Shown: piece after piece, positions 55,712 to 64,000 of the stretch | How the letters are laid out: every line of letters begins with the position of its first letter | Numbering within the stretch: the stretch's first letter is position 1 | DNA from: Ypsolopha sequella | Lineage: Eukaryota; Arthropoda; Insecta; Lepidoptera; Ypsolophidae | Direction of reading: 5' to 3' | Assembly (NCBI GenBank): GCA_934047225.1 | Contig: OW204005.1 | Span: 23,878,396 to 23,942,395 of the forward strand | DNA length: 64,000 nucleotides | Program-made: the position numbers and the translations under genes | The notes under the pieces: generated by a model | What the model saw: only the letters and a program-made list of their open reading frames with translations | Database searches by the model: none | Told to the model about the DNA's origin: nothing

Positions 55712-57955
55712 CAAATCAAATCATTCTTTATTTGTTAACATAGGTGATTGTAACATACAAGTTGGTGATTGTTTAAAGTAAGTGCACTATGTTTTGCCTG
55801 TGGATAGGCATACAAATTTTTCACTTATTTACTAACATGCGTATTAAAAATAAATGTCACATAGGATCTTGTAAAAAAAACATAAATATTAATCATTACA
55901 AATAATTGAAAAGCATTAAAATTAAAGTGATAATAACAATGAATAATAGTAATAATAAAAAGCATGTCAAAGAATATTATAAAAATCAGGATCAAAAAGT
56001 AATTATTGATATTATCTACCTATATAAATTTATCATTTAAAAATTCATTTACAGAATAGTAAGACTTTTCGATCGATAGTACAAAAAGTTTCTTTTTAAA
56101 TAATACTAAATTTAGGTCTTTAATGCAATTTGGAATATTATTAAAAATCTTCGGTGCCATACAAAAAATACTTTTATGGATCAATGCCGTTTTCGTTTTT
56201 TGCGAATTTAATTTATGTCTATGTTGACTTCTAATTGAGCTGGCATGATGCGTTTCGGACGCCTTTACGAATAAGTATGAATTTGTCTTTACAAAGATTG
56301 CTACTTCGTATATGTAAAGAGAGGGAAAAGTAAGTATCCGTAGACTAATAAAATGGGGTTTGCAACTGTCTTGTGGCTTTAGCCCACATATCGACCTAAC
56401 GCACCGTTTTTGTGCTTTAAAAACGTTATCCTTCTCAGTGGAATTGCCCCAAAAAATTATACCGTATCTTAACGTGGAGGCTACAAGTCCATGATACGCA
56501 GTAAGGACAGCTTCTCGGTTGACAACAGGTGACAGTTTAAATAGAAGATATGCAGATTTATAAATCACAAACGTTTTTTGTTTGTGCTTGCCATTTTAAT
56601 TTATGGTCAATTATTAAGCCTAGGAATTTTGTTTTATCTATATTTTCAATTTGTTGACCTCTGTAATTAATATTAAAATCCCCCATTCTGTTTACCCGCT
56701 GATAGAAATTCATAAACTTGGTCTTGTCCAGATTCACAATAAGATTATTATTACTAAGCCATTGAATAATGTCATTTAAGGTATTGTTAATTCTCAATTT
56801 ATAATCATCATAATTTACACATTTTATCGTAACAGTGCTATCATCAGCAAAAAGTACCATTGGATGAAGAATGTGTTTGGACAAATCATTAATATATGTC
56901 AAAAATAGGAGAGGACCGAGTACGCTACCTTGTGGCACTCCGTAGTGAATCAAACGTTCACAAGACAAGTGTTTAGTTTCTCGTCTCGTTTTCTGGCAAA
57001 TGTTTATTATTTCTGTTCTTTGTGTCCGGCCTTCAAGATATGATTTAATAAGGCTATGTAAATTACCTCTAATACCATAAGACTCGAGTTTTTGTAGTAA
57101 TATTTTATGACTAACGAAGTCGAAGGCCTTTGTCATGTCCATAAATATTGCACAAGTAGGAGAACTTTTATCGATATTGGGCATTATCGATGACAGCAGA
57201 TCATAGACAGCCATGTTAATTGTTTTACCTTTTCGAAATCCCTTCTGCTCATCGACGAGTATGTTAAATTTCTCAAGATATGACAACAAAGCTTCATATA
57301 TGACTTTCTCAAATATTTTTGAAAATATCGACAGATTTGCAATTGGTCTGTAGAATTTCATATCACATTTGTCTTCTTTTTTAAATGAAGGTCTTATAAT
57401 AACAGGTTTTAATTTATCTGGAAAAACACCATTGCTTATGCACAAATTTATAATGTGAGAAATATGTGGTGCAATAACTACAGAAACATGTTTTATTACT
57501 TTCGTATGTACTTCGTCATATCCTACACTATTTTTATTTTTTAAACCCCGGATTATTTTATTTATATCTACAGGTGACGTCGGACCCATGTACATTGAGT
57601 GCAAAGTGTAAGGACCAATAGTCCCTGAACAGGAAGTATCACTTTAAGCAGCATTATCTATAGCGTCAATAAAAAAGTTATTAAATGCATCCGCTATTTT
57701 CTTTGGATCAGTTATTGTCTTGTTTTCTGTTTTAATAATTGAAATAGGTTCCCGTGGGGCCCTTTTTTTCATTTTGTTTATTATACTCCAGCTAGTCTTA
57801 GATTTGTTTTCGGAGATTTTAATTTGATAATTATTTTGTGCTTTCTGTGTTAGTTTTATGATTTTCTTTAACTTTTTTGAGTAAGATATTAGTTTCGATT
57901 TGTTTAAAGCTACTGGAGATCCGCAAAATTTCCTTGTTTGCCAAGATAAACATGC
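55712..57955 (-). mobile_element. Jockey/CR1-type LINE, 2.24 kb, 5'-truncated
   Basis: Minus-strand element ending in a TTTGA-type tail (plus strand AAATCAAATCAAATC at 55712), about 300 bp of 3' untranslated region, then ORF2 upward to 57955. There it meets a SINE tail on the same strand (57957-58250), which marks its 5' boundary. Confidence 0.9.
56020..57955 (-). pseudogene. LINE ORF2 reverse transcriptase, stop plus frameshift
   Basis: The coding track begins inside the linker between endonuclease and RT (SWQTRKFCGSPVALNKSKLI, SENKSKTSWSIINKM) and runs in one frame through an in-frame TAA at about 57643-57645 into the RT. RT motifs in the 57604-56558 section: FYRPIANLSIFSKIFEKV; QKGFRKGKT; CAIFMDMTKAFDFV with catalytic Asp156; YGVPQGSVLGPLLF (~221-234); VLFADDSTV with FADD 252-255; KFLGLIID. 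At about 56565 the frame shifts with loss of a short segment (WQAQTKNVC to KSAYLLFKLS). The last 182 codons carry the C-terminal domain (KALIHKSIFCMAPKIF-type block). Two lesions make it inactive. It is a relative of 24500-24755. Confidence 0.92.
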
Positions 57956-57956
57956 G

Positions 57957-58250
57957 CATCATCACGACTGAATTATTATTGTACCTCCTAATGGTAGTCA
58001 GAGGTGTTTCCCATTGTACACTTTTACTAAAAAAGTGCCCGCACCCGTACACCTACTTTTCACAGACGATTTTTGCCTACCTTATCGCCCTAAGTCAGGT
58101 ACAAGTACACGCTTTTTAGGGCAGATTCTTCCTCACAATGTTGAAGAAAGTGGTAAGTTCTAAAATAATATTCACATAAATTCCTAAAACTCATTGGTGC
58201 TTGCTCCATCTGCAGGATTCCAACCCGGGTGTCTAGATTGAGAGTCTCTC
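57957..58250 (-). mobile_element. tRNA-derived SINE variant, full length
   Basis: Minus strand: B-box region CACCCGGGTTGGAATCCTGC near 58230-58212, body with GCCCTAAAAAGCG and the tail (TCAGAGGTGTTTCCC, CATCATCACGACTG). It matches the long variant at 33722-34035. Confidence 0.68.
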
Positions 58251-58837
58251 GCTGCTTTTGTTAATGCTACAATATTGACTACAAATTGTTAATGTTATGA
58301 TATTGCCTACAATATGTTAATGCTATTGGCTACTAATTGCAGACTTCAACGATTCCGCCCGTCACCAGCACCGTGGCGTTTCCAGCAACCCTCGCAGCAG
58401 GCTCCAGTAACCTGCCCCTCTATTCTGTATCTTTATTTGCCACCTGGACTAGGTGCCTATCATCAAAAACGTAGCTAAAAACGGAACTTTCAAAATTGCC
58501 ATTAGTCGGTATTGAACTACCTATATTTACGAACTGTGTCGTCACTTCAAGTGCGAACATATACTTAGACAATCGGAATTCGATAGTATATTTATGTCTT
58601 TGACGATAGACACCAAGTCCAGATGACAACTAAAGATACATTGGACGAAAGTTGGGGCAACTTTGTGTGACACTGTAAATTGAAGAAATATCGATATGTT
58701 GAATTGTTCGCTGCAGGATGTTACTGTAAGATCTAAAGTCTACATCGTATACGTTTCAAAATACTAATAAATACATTCCATTTGACGAATATCTAGTCTT
58801 TTTGGCAAAAGTTAAACATAATTGGTTTTTAGGTTAA
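58251..58837. other. No gene seen
   Basis: A short duplication ACAAATTGTTAATG-TATGATATTG / CAATATGTTAATGCTAT near 58275-58330. No frame supported. Confidence 0.45.
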
Positions 58838-59551
58838 GGGTCCGTTTCGCCAAACATGCTCTCGCGTTTGGACAATTTAGCATATTAAAACAAAATATTT
58901 TTAACAAATAAAATTTGTGTAGGTAGTTAAGGAGTTGAACTACATTATAATTTTTCAGATTTCACACAAGTATCACAAGCATCGGGAAAAAAAATCGGAA
59001 AGATTACTAAAATCACGAAAAATGTAATTTGGCGTTGCAAACGGAAAAAAAAAATTTTTCTTTGTTCCAAATTGAATTATATTTTTTTTTCGTAAAAAGT
59101 TCAAAGTACCTTATTCATATAAAATATTAATATTTTTTCCTTTCGTTATTTAAAAAGAAATACACAAACTTCCAAATTCTTTTTGCGTAATTTTTCTGTA
59201 CAGGAAAAATGTAGAATGTTTGAGTATTTCTTTTAAAATAACGAAAGGAAATAAAAAATAACAAAAATCTGTAAAGGCTACTTTCATTTCTTTGCTCTAT
59301 AAAAAAATATTTTAGTTTGTAGTTAGATCAGTAGACTGATCATACTAGTTCCAAAGCCAAATTACGTTTTCCGTGATTTTACTGATCTTTCCGATTTTTT
59401 TTCTCAATGATTATGATGCTTGTGTCAAATCTGAAAAATAATAATGTAGTTCAACCCCTTAACTACCTACAAAAATTTTATTTTTTAAAAATATTTTGTT
59501 TTAATATGCTAAATTGTCCAAACGCGAGAGCATGTTTGGAAAAACGGACCC
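58838..59551. mobile_element. MITE-J copy 2, 714 bp, ~200-bp inverted repeats, TTAA flanks
   Basis: The left end GGGTCCGTTTCGCCAAACAT and the complementary right end are inverted over about 200 bp, including GCTCTCGCGTTTGGACAATT, TAGCATATTAAAACAAAATA and AAAATCACG-AAAA-GTAATTTGG. TTAA lies immediately outside each end (58834-58837, 59552-59555), the target of piggyBac-type transposases. No frame. A diverged second copy is at 10127-10722. Confidence 0.9.
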
Positions 59552-59589
59552 TTAAGGTTTGGTTTTCAATTAAAGTCATTGTTCACGCT

Positions 59590-60021
59590 ACACTACGTTA
59601 CCAGCGTGACGTTAGAACATGATATGTGCATGACTAATATCGCGGCGCTGCGCTGGCGCCACCTGGCGACACAATGGACTCGCGTGCTGCCAACCCGCGG
59701 TTCACTCACTCTCTTCGGCTCGACAAGCCTCCCAAGGCGCACGTCTGCGCACCGCGCGCGCTGGCGCCAACCCGCGCGTTGGCTCATTTGCTGTTTCGTC
59801 CGAACTCTCTAGAGAGTGACACGTGTACACACATTCGCGACGCCACAAACAATATCGCATACGTCTCAGTGTTGTGTTCGCAGTGTTATATACCAGTGAA
59901 GTGTTCACGTTACTACACTGCCCTTTCTGCACATTCCTGACACAAACGCCGTCTGCATCATCCCAACAAGGAGGGACGCTGCACAGCGCATTTGCCATCG
60001 AGAACAACATTCCAAAGCAAG
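59590..60021 (+). promoter_or_regulatory. Candidate host promoter and non-coding first exon
   Basis: A sharply GC- and CpG-rich island (GCGGCGCTGCGCTGGCGCC, CACCGCGCGCGCTGGCGCC) in otherwise AT-rich DNA. It holds a perfect E-box (CACGTG, 59820), an arthropod initiator-like TCAGT at 59866-59870, and a donor-like AAG/GTCAGT with the intron side starting at 60022. No ATG occurs between the initiator and the donor, which would make it a 5' untranslated exon of about 154 bp splicing to an exon beyond the window. No TATA box at -30. The short frames through it are GC-rich shadows. Inference from signals only. Confidence 0.4.
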
Positions 60022-61001
60022 GTCAGTCAGTTTACCCACAATTCTCTCGTGTCAACCCATCCGTTTATCCTCTTTCATCATCTCTGCATTCCTGTAGCCA
60101 GCGGCTACAGTCATAGTTTTTATTACTTAAAAATCGGAAAATTTACGACAAATTATATACAAACTACCTCGATTGCCCACTGTATATCTGACAGTTTTTT
60201 TCTTTCGTAATTGGTACGTCACGCATAGTTATTTTCACATATATTAAAATAACTTGCGACTGTATTGCAAACTATATGAGTAGACGAACTGTAAAATTAA
60301 CATCTAAACGTACTTTGGTATGCCTTGCGATCCGTCATTGCAGCGAAAAATCCTTAAAACCCAATTTTCCCCTTATTTTCCTTCATATCATCAAGTAATT
60401 GTCTCACAAAAATGTATGTTTATGTCAGTAATAAAGTGGAAGTTTTAATTAAAGGATTAATTTGTTCCGTAAGAGGATGGAACTGTGTGGATTCGTCTCG
60501 TTTACTCTGAATGCTGAAGCTGTCTCTTTTACTCATACGCAGATGACCCACTTCATATTCACTTTTATATACTCGAAGGTCTATAAGCATGGTTGTAAAT
60601 CCAAATCTGGACATCAAGACTTAAAATATTTCAATTATCGCATTTCAATTTGTTCCTTATGTATTTCAGCACAGCTACGCGGTAGGTTATCGAAACTGGC
60701 TTATGTATTTCGCATGTACAAACTGTAAATTTTTTTTCCCTCTCAATATTTTCCGGAGTTATTTTCGTTTTTTTTTTCTTTTTCACGTCTGGGGTCCTTC
60801 TGCGTATTTCTGGTAGTCTGACAATTTTCATGACGTCCCTCTCTCAAAATACGTTTTGATGGCAGTGGAACGGTGTGGATGTCTGGTGGTCAGTGTGCGC
60901 CGGATCCTTTTGAGACGATAGTAGTTGTTTAATTTTATTTATTGACGTCACAATAATTTTAACGTGCTATTCTTACCACTTGGATATGAGGATGACGCAG
61001 G
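60022..61001. other. No further exon seen
   Basis: AT-rich; would be the first intron if the 59590-60021 call is right. No other feature is supported. Confidence 0.4.
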
Positions 61002-61068
61002 ACCGCCAAGAGTGGCGAAATATTGGATGGATTGGAATATATCAGGATACCCTAATAGATAGATAGAT
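61002..61068 (+). repeat. Rep-C remnant with GATA tail
   Basis: GGACCGCCAAGAGTGGCGAA then a GATAGATAGATAGATGG tail; a short diverged Rep-C 3' end. Confidence 0.5.
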
Positions 61069-61406
61069 GGTATTATTACTTCTGGAAATAAAGTTCATTA
61101 TTTCATTTTATTTCTTCATAAGAAATATACGAAAAATCTTATGCAAAAAAAGAATTTAGTGATTATTATTATATATCTGATTTCAATGTATCTTAATTAA
61201 TTATTAAAGTAAAATATAAAACTGAAATGCGTAATTGCAAGCTAAGAATGTATTTAAAGCAAGATAAATGTGTTTATTTTACACTTGTCTATCCTGATTA
61301 GTGGGAGTGAGCCTCTCAGAAAACTGTATTTTTGTGTGTTTTGTTTGGCAATAAATTCCGTTTTCTTCCTTTCTTTATTTCTTTCATATAATTTTATTGA
61401 TTTTCA
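61069..61406. other. No gene seen
   Basis: AT-rich. 61290-61330 resembles 9850-9900 (CTATCCTGATTAGTGGGAGT versus CTATCCTGCTCAGTGGAAGC). Confidence 0.4.
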
Positions 61407-61628
61407 CGTCCGTGGTCTGGTGGTTCCAGTACTCGACTGACAAACCGAAGGTCGTGGGCGCGGTCAAAAGTGCTCTCTGCGTGTTTTGTGAATCACGGCG
61501 ATTAGGGCTCACCACCCATCACGCTAAGACCTAATAATCATCGGTAAAACGTGGGCGTATGACTTTCACTTGAAATGCCTTACTCGGGAACACCTCTGAC
61601 ACCACCTCGGAGATTCATGTCGTGACTA
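61407..61628 (+). mobile_element. tRNA-derived SINE, full length
   Basis: Head ACGTCCGTGGTCTGGTGGTT (A box) and a B-box region (GGGCGCGGTCAAAAGTGC) 50 bases later. The body follows (TCACCACCCATCACGCTAAG, AATAATCATCGGTAAAACGT) and the tail (AACACCTCTGACACCACC, GATTCATGTCGTGAC). The B box is diverged. Confidence 0.82.
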
Positions 61629-62369
61629 TAGGTATATTATTAATACTGGGCTTTGACCAAACTCCTAGCGAGTGGTCTTTATCAAAACCTGCATAGATAC
61701 ATGTATAAGTACAACATTTGTTACTATGTTTTTGTTGCCAGATAGCTAAAACACAACGATCATCTTTTTATTTATCTATCACTTATATTTTCCCCTCAGA
61801 ATAATTATTATTCTGAGATTTTCCCAGAGAAATAATCTTTTTAGTGTCAAGTGAAATTGCTTTTTATGATCGAGCGGGCTGTTAATGCTTCGTTGACAAT
61901 TGTGACATTGGTCAATGTTGTTGACTTTTTGTCAATAACTGAACTCTTTCCACATCATTATACTATGTGTGTTTTGGGAATCAATGTGCATAGTATTTAA
62001 TACTATTAATAGTATCCATTATAAAAATCGAAAAGCTAGAGAGGGACAAAATTCACCAGAAAGAGATGGCGCTCTACACACATTTGTGTGCGCGTAGCAC
62101 TCATATGAACGTCAAATTCGCGGAAAAAATTATGCAATTCGATTCCTTGGATGGCGAGAATTTAAGCCGTTGATGGCTTAAAAAATATAAGTTAAGAAAT
62201 GTAATCGCTTAATAATTAAAGAGTTTGGGTGAGCAAAAACCATGGCAAAAACGTAAACTATACTACGACTATAATATAATAGTAAGGCAAAACTGAACAC
62301 TTAAATCGCCATAATAAATCCATCAGCAGTAGAAATATTTTATTTTTAAATAAATTACTCGTAAGTAGG
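61629..62369. other. No gene seen
   Basis: Includes a small hairpin TTAAGCC-gttgat-GGCTTAA near 62161-62180 and AGAATAATTATTATTCT near 61799-61815. No coding evidence. Confidence 0.45.
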
Positions 62370-62728
62370 TGGTAGAGCTGATGCCGGGCTCGACTGTGGA
62401 GGTACCAAAATCTTACTTGGAGACCCCCTCGAAGTTATTCGGGGGAGAATAAGAGGACAGCTCACAGGCAAAAAATCCAGGAGGCCCACCATACCTGGGA
62501 CCGATGAATGGCGGTATATCCATCCCTAATAGCCGGGCCTTATATGGAACAGACTGGTGACGGGCAGCGGCGTCACTGGTGCGAGGGTTCTGGCACCGCG
62601 CTCACAAACCCGCCTGCCCAGCGTGTGTGGTTATGGGCAATTCTTCCAGGATGACCGCCAGGAGTGGCAAAGTCCTGGAAAGGCTTATGTCCAGCAGTGG
62701 ACGAACTAGGCTGATAGATGAATGGAAA
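62370..62728 (+). repeat. Rep-C interspersed repeat, best copy
   Basis: Near-identical to 8985-9355 (GGTAGAGCTGATGCCGGGCT, GAGACCCCCTCGAAGT, AACTAGGCTGATAGATGAAT). Confidence 0.8.
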
Positions 62729-63046
62729 TTACTCGTGGTGAGTCAATAAGCGCTATTAAAATAAATGTATGTACTTAAAAAGTGACGTTTTGAATGCGTC
62801 CCATGCGTCTTTACATTGAAGTGCAAAATTATTACGTCATCTACCAGACTAATAGCACAAGTCGATACAGTATCTTTTAACTTTCACTTTCCATTATACT
62901 TGCTCTCTCGCTCATTGATGAATGATAAAAAAAATTGTAAATTAGTCTTTTTATGTTTTAATAAAATATACTCGTTAATTTATTTTTCAGTCGTAAATAC
63001 TCTTCTTATTTTCCTGTATGAACGGAATATTTTAATACAACTCAGC

Positions 63047-63142
63047 CAAGTTAACTTGAGACCCCGCTTTCTTGTTCTGTCTGCGATTGCCCATACTACG
63101 GTTTATATTTGCCTCTCGCTCGTCAGGTCTCAAGTTAACTAG
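63047..63142. repeat. 96-bp inverted-repeat element
   Basis: AGTTAACTTGAGACC at 63049-63063 is repeated in reverse complement as GGTCTCAAGTTAACT at 63125-63139. A small MITE or MITE end pair. Confidence 0.55.
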
Positions 63143-63569
63143 GCTAGTGGTACTTAATGGACCTTTACAAGTGGGATTTACGTCAGAACCTTTTCCAAAT
63201 CCTCGTAATTCACTTACCTGAAACAAAAATACGGGGGTCCATTAGCAAAGCCACACAAGAGCGAAATATGTACGCAGAGAGAATAATAATGATATCCCTA
63301 GAGGCTCCTTGATGACGACCCGGACTAAATCTTTATTAATTTATTCCTATAAATACTGTGTCAGACTATAGTTGTGTTACTACAAATCTATCACTTGGGA
63401 AAAACTACAAACCTGTAAAAAATATGTATGTAAAATATCTATGTGTAAAAATGTGATTCTTACTGTTTAACTGCTGAAAAATAGACAAAACTTATGTAAA
63501 AATATGAGAAAGAAAAATAATTACACTTTTTAAAGTGACTATTTTACGTCGTAACTATAACATAGGACA

Positions 63570-63714
63570 AAAATCTGTATCCATACCCCTATTATAATAG
63601 TGAAAGTGTATTTGTTGGTTTGTTTTTCTTTCACGCAGCAACGGATCGACGTGATTTTGGGAAAATGCAATCGAAATAAGCGAGGGCGAACCTGCGGGCA
63701 AAAGCTAGTAAACA
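63570..63714 (+). mobile_element. Helitron-like 3' end
   Basis: Plus-strand text AGCGAGGGCGAACCTGCGGG, then CAAAAGCTAGT ending at about 63712, preceded by CAACGGATCGACGTGATTTT. Lepidopteran Helitron-like (Lep1-type) elements end in CTAGT after such a sequence, as I recall. Only the 3' part is visible, no Rep/helicase frame. Confidence 0.45.
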
Positions 63715-64000
63715 ATTAATTAAAGTAAGGACAGATTTCTCCGTTTATACATTATTTACTTTTAATGATTATTTATGATCGTTAGGCTGATAAATTTCCT
63801 TTTGGACAAAAATAAGTGACTAGAATAAAGGAGGGTAGATTAAATACTCGTAATAAATCGCTATAATACTTAAATGGAGTTCTCTTGAATTTCGTCTCTA
63901 TTTGCGTTCTCTCATAATAACTGCCAAAACAAACAGCTAATTCTACATTCACCCACACACCTGCTCCGGACGCCCTATTTGAAGTGGTCAAGTTATACAG
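63715..64000. other. No gene seen
   Basis: AT-rich end of window. A 69-codon minus-strand frame (63782-63991) has no domain; a gene could begin beyond the edge. Confidence 0.4.

Noticed and set aside
59674..60116. Several 88-102-codon ORFs in the GC-rich island
   Set aside because: Overlapping frames on both strands with arginine-rich low-complexity content, expected from high GC; I treat the island as regulatory instead.
1..64000. Endogenous viral element, LTR retrotransposon or Polinton
   Set aside because: I found no integrase, protease, capsid or polymerase frames and no long terminal direct repeats.

Overview
ORGANISM. The window looks like AT-rich, intron-less-looking, transposon-dense nuclear DNA of an insect, most likely a moth or butterfly. 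The reasons are: several non-LTR retrotransposon (LINE) families with strong reading frames; hAT elements with 8-bp target duplications; many copies of a tRNA-derived SINE; and interspersed repeats whose ends (GTGCGAGTCGGAC with GGTTCCGTACC; GTCCAGCAGTGGACGAAC; GGGCAAAAGCTAGT) I know as common in lepidopteran genomes. There is no bacterial gene organisation, no operon, no rRNA and no convincing functional tRNA gene. I found no complete host protein-coding gene. The window is best read as intergenic or intronic DNA built up by nested insertions.

LAYOUT. 0-1.1 kb: a 24-bp minisatellite. 1.4-5.1 kb: three inverted-repeat (MITE/foldback) elements and a SINE. 5.4-19.7 kb: interspersed-repeat mosaic with MITEs at 7.6, 10.1, 12.8, 13.5 and 18.2 kb, SINEs, a short Penelope-like RT fragment near 18.1 kb and a LINE 3' end at 18.9-19.75 kb. 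20.57-23.94 kb: a 2.8-kb hAT element with a nearly intact transposase (one internal stop), nested inside a second, non-autonomous hAT element; both have perfect 8-bp target duplications. 24.2-24.75 kb: another LINE 3' end. 27.87-30.86 kb: a 40-bp satellite interrupted by a 1.94-kb LINE with an open reverse transcriptase. 31.66-32.13 kb: MITE. 33.5-38.4 kb: SINEs, repeats and a LINE C-terminal fragment. 39.27-41.04 kb: a 1.76-kb composite inverted repeat with a second palindrome inside. 41.87-43.14 kb: a 5'-truncated LINE with a C-terminal C2H2 finger, inserted with target duplication into an older repeat. 45.52-48.70 kb: a 3.18-kb element with perfect 33-bp terminal inverted repeats and no transposase. 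50.8-54.9 kb: SINE, 208-bp hAT-type MITE and a locally triplicated block. 55.71-57.96 kb: Jockey/CR1-type LINE on the minus strand, broken by a stop and a frameshift. 58.84-59.55 kb: MITE flanked by TTAA. 59.59-60.02 kb: a GC-rich, CpG-bearing stretch with an initiator-like TCAGT, an E-box and a splice-donor-like site, the best candidate for a host-gene promoter and non-coding first exon. 61.4-63.7 kb: SINE, interspersed repeat and a Helitron-like 3' end.

HOW THE PARTS RELATE. The nesting gives relative ages: Rep-A is older than the 41.9-kb LINE; the 562-bp hAT is older than the 2.8-kb hAT; the 40-bp satellite is older than the 28.8-kb LINE. The LINE reverse transcriptases are the kind of machinery that mobilises SINEs, and the hAT transposase could have mobilised hAT-type MITEs, but I cannot show matching ends for specific pairs. 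I did not find a convincing new biological system. The best leads are the 3.18-kb TIR element with an exon-like insert, the candidate promoter, and the large nested inverted repeat. All homology statements are from reading, not from searches; coordinates of repeat edges are accurate to about 5-20 bp unless a target duplication is stated.
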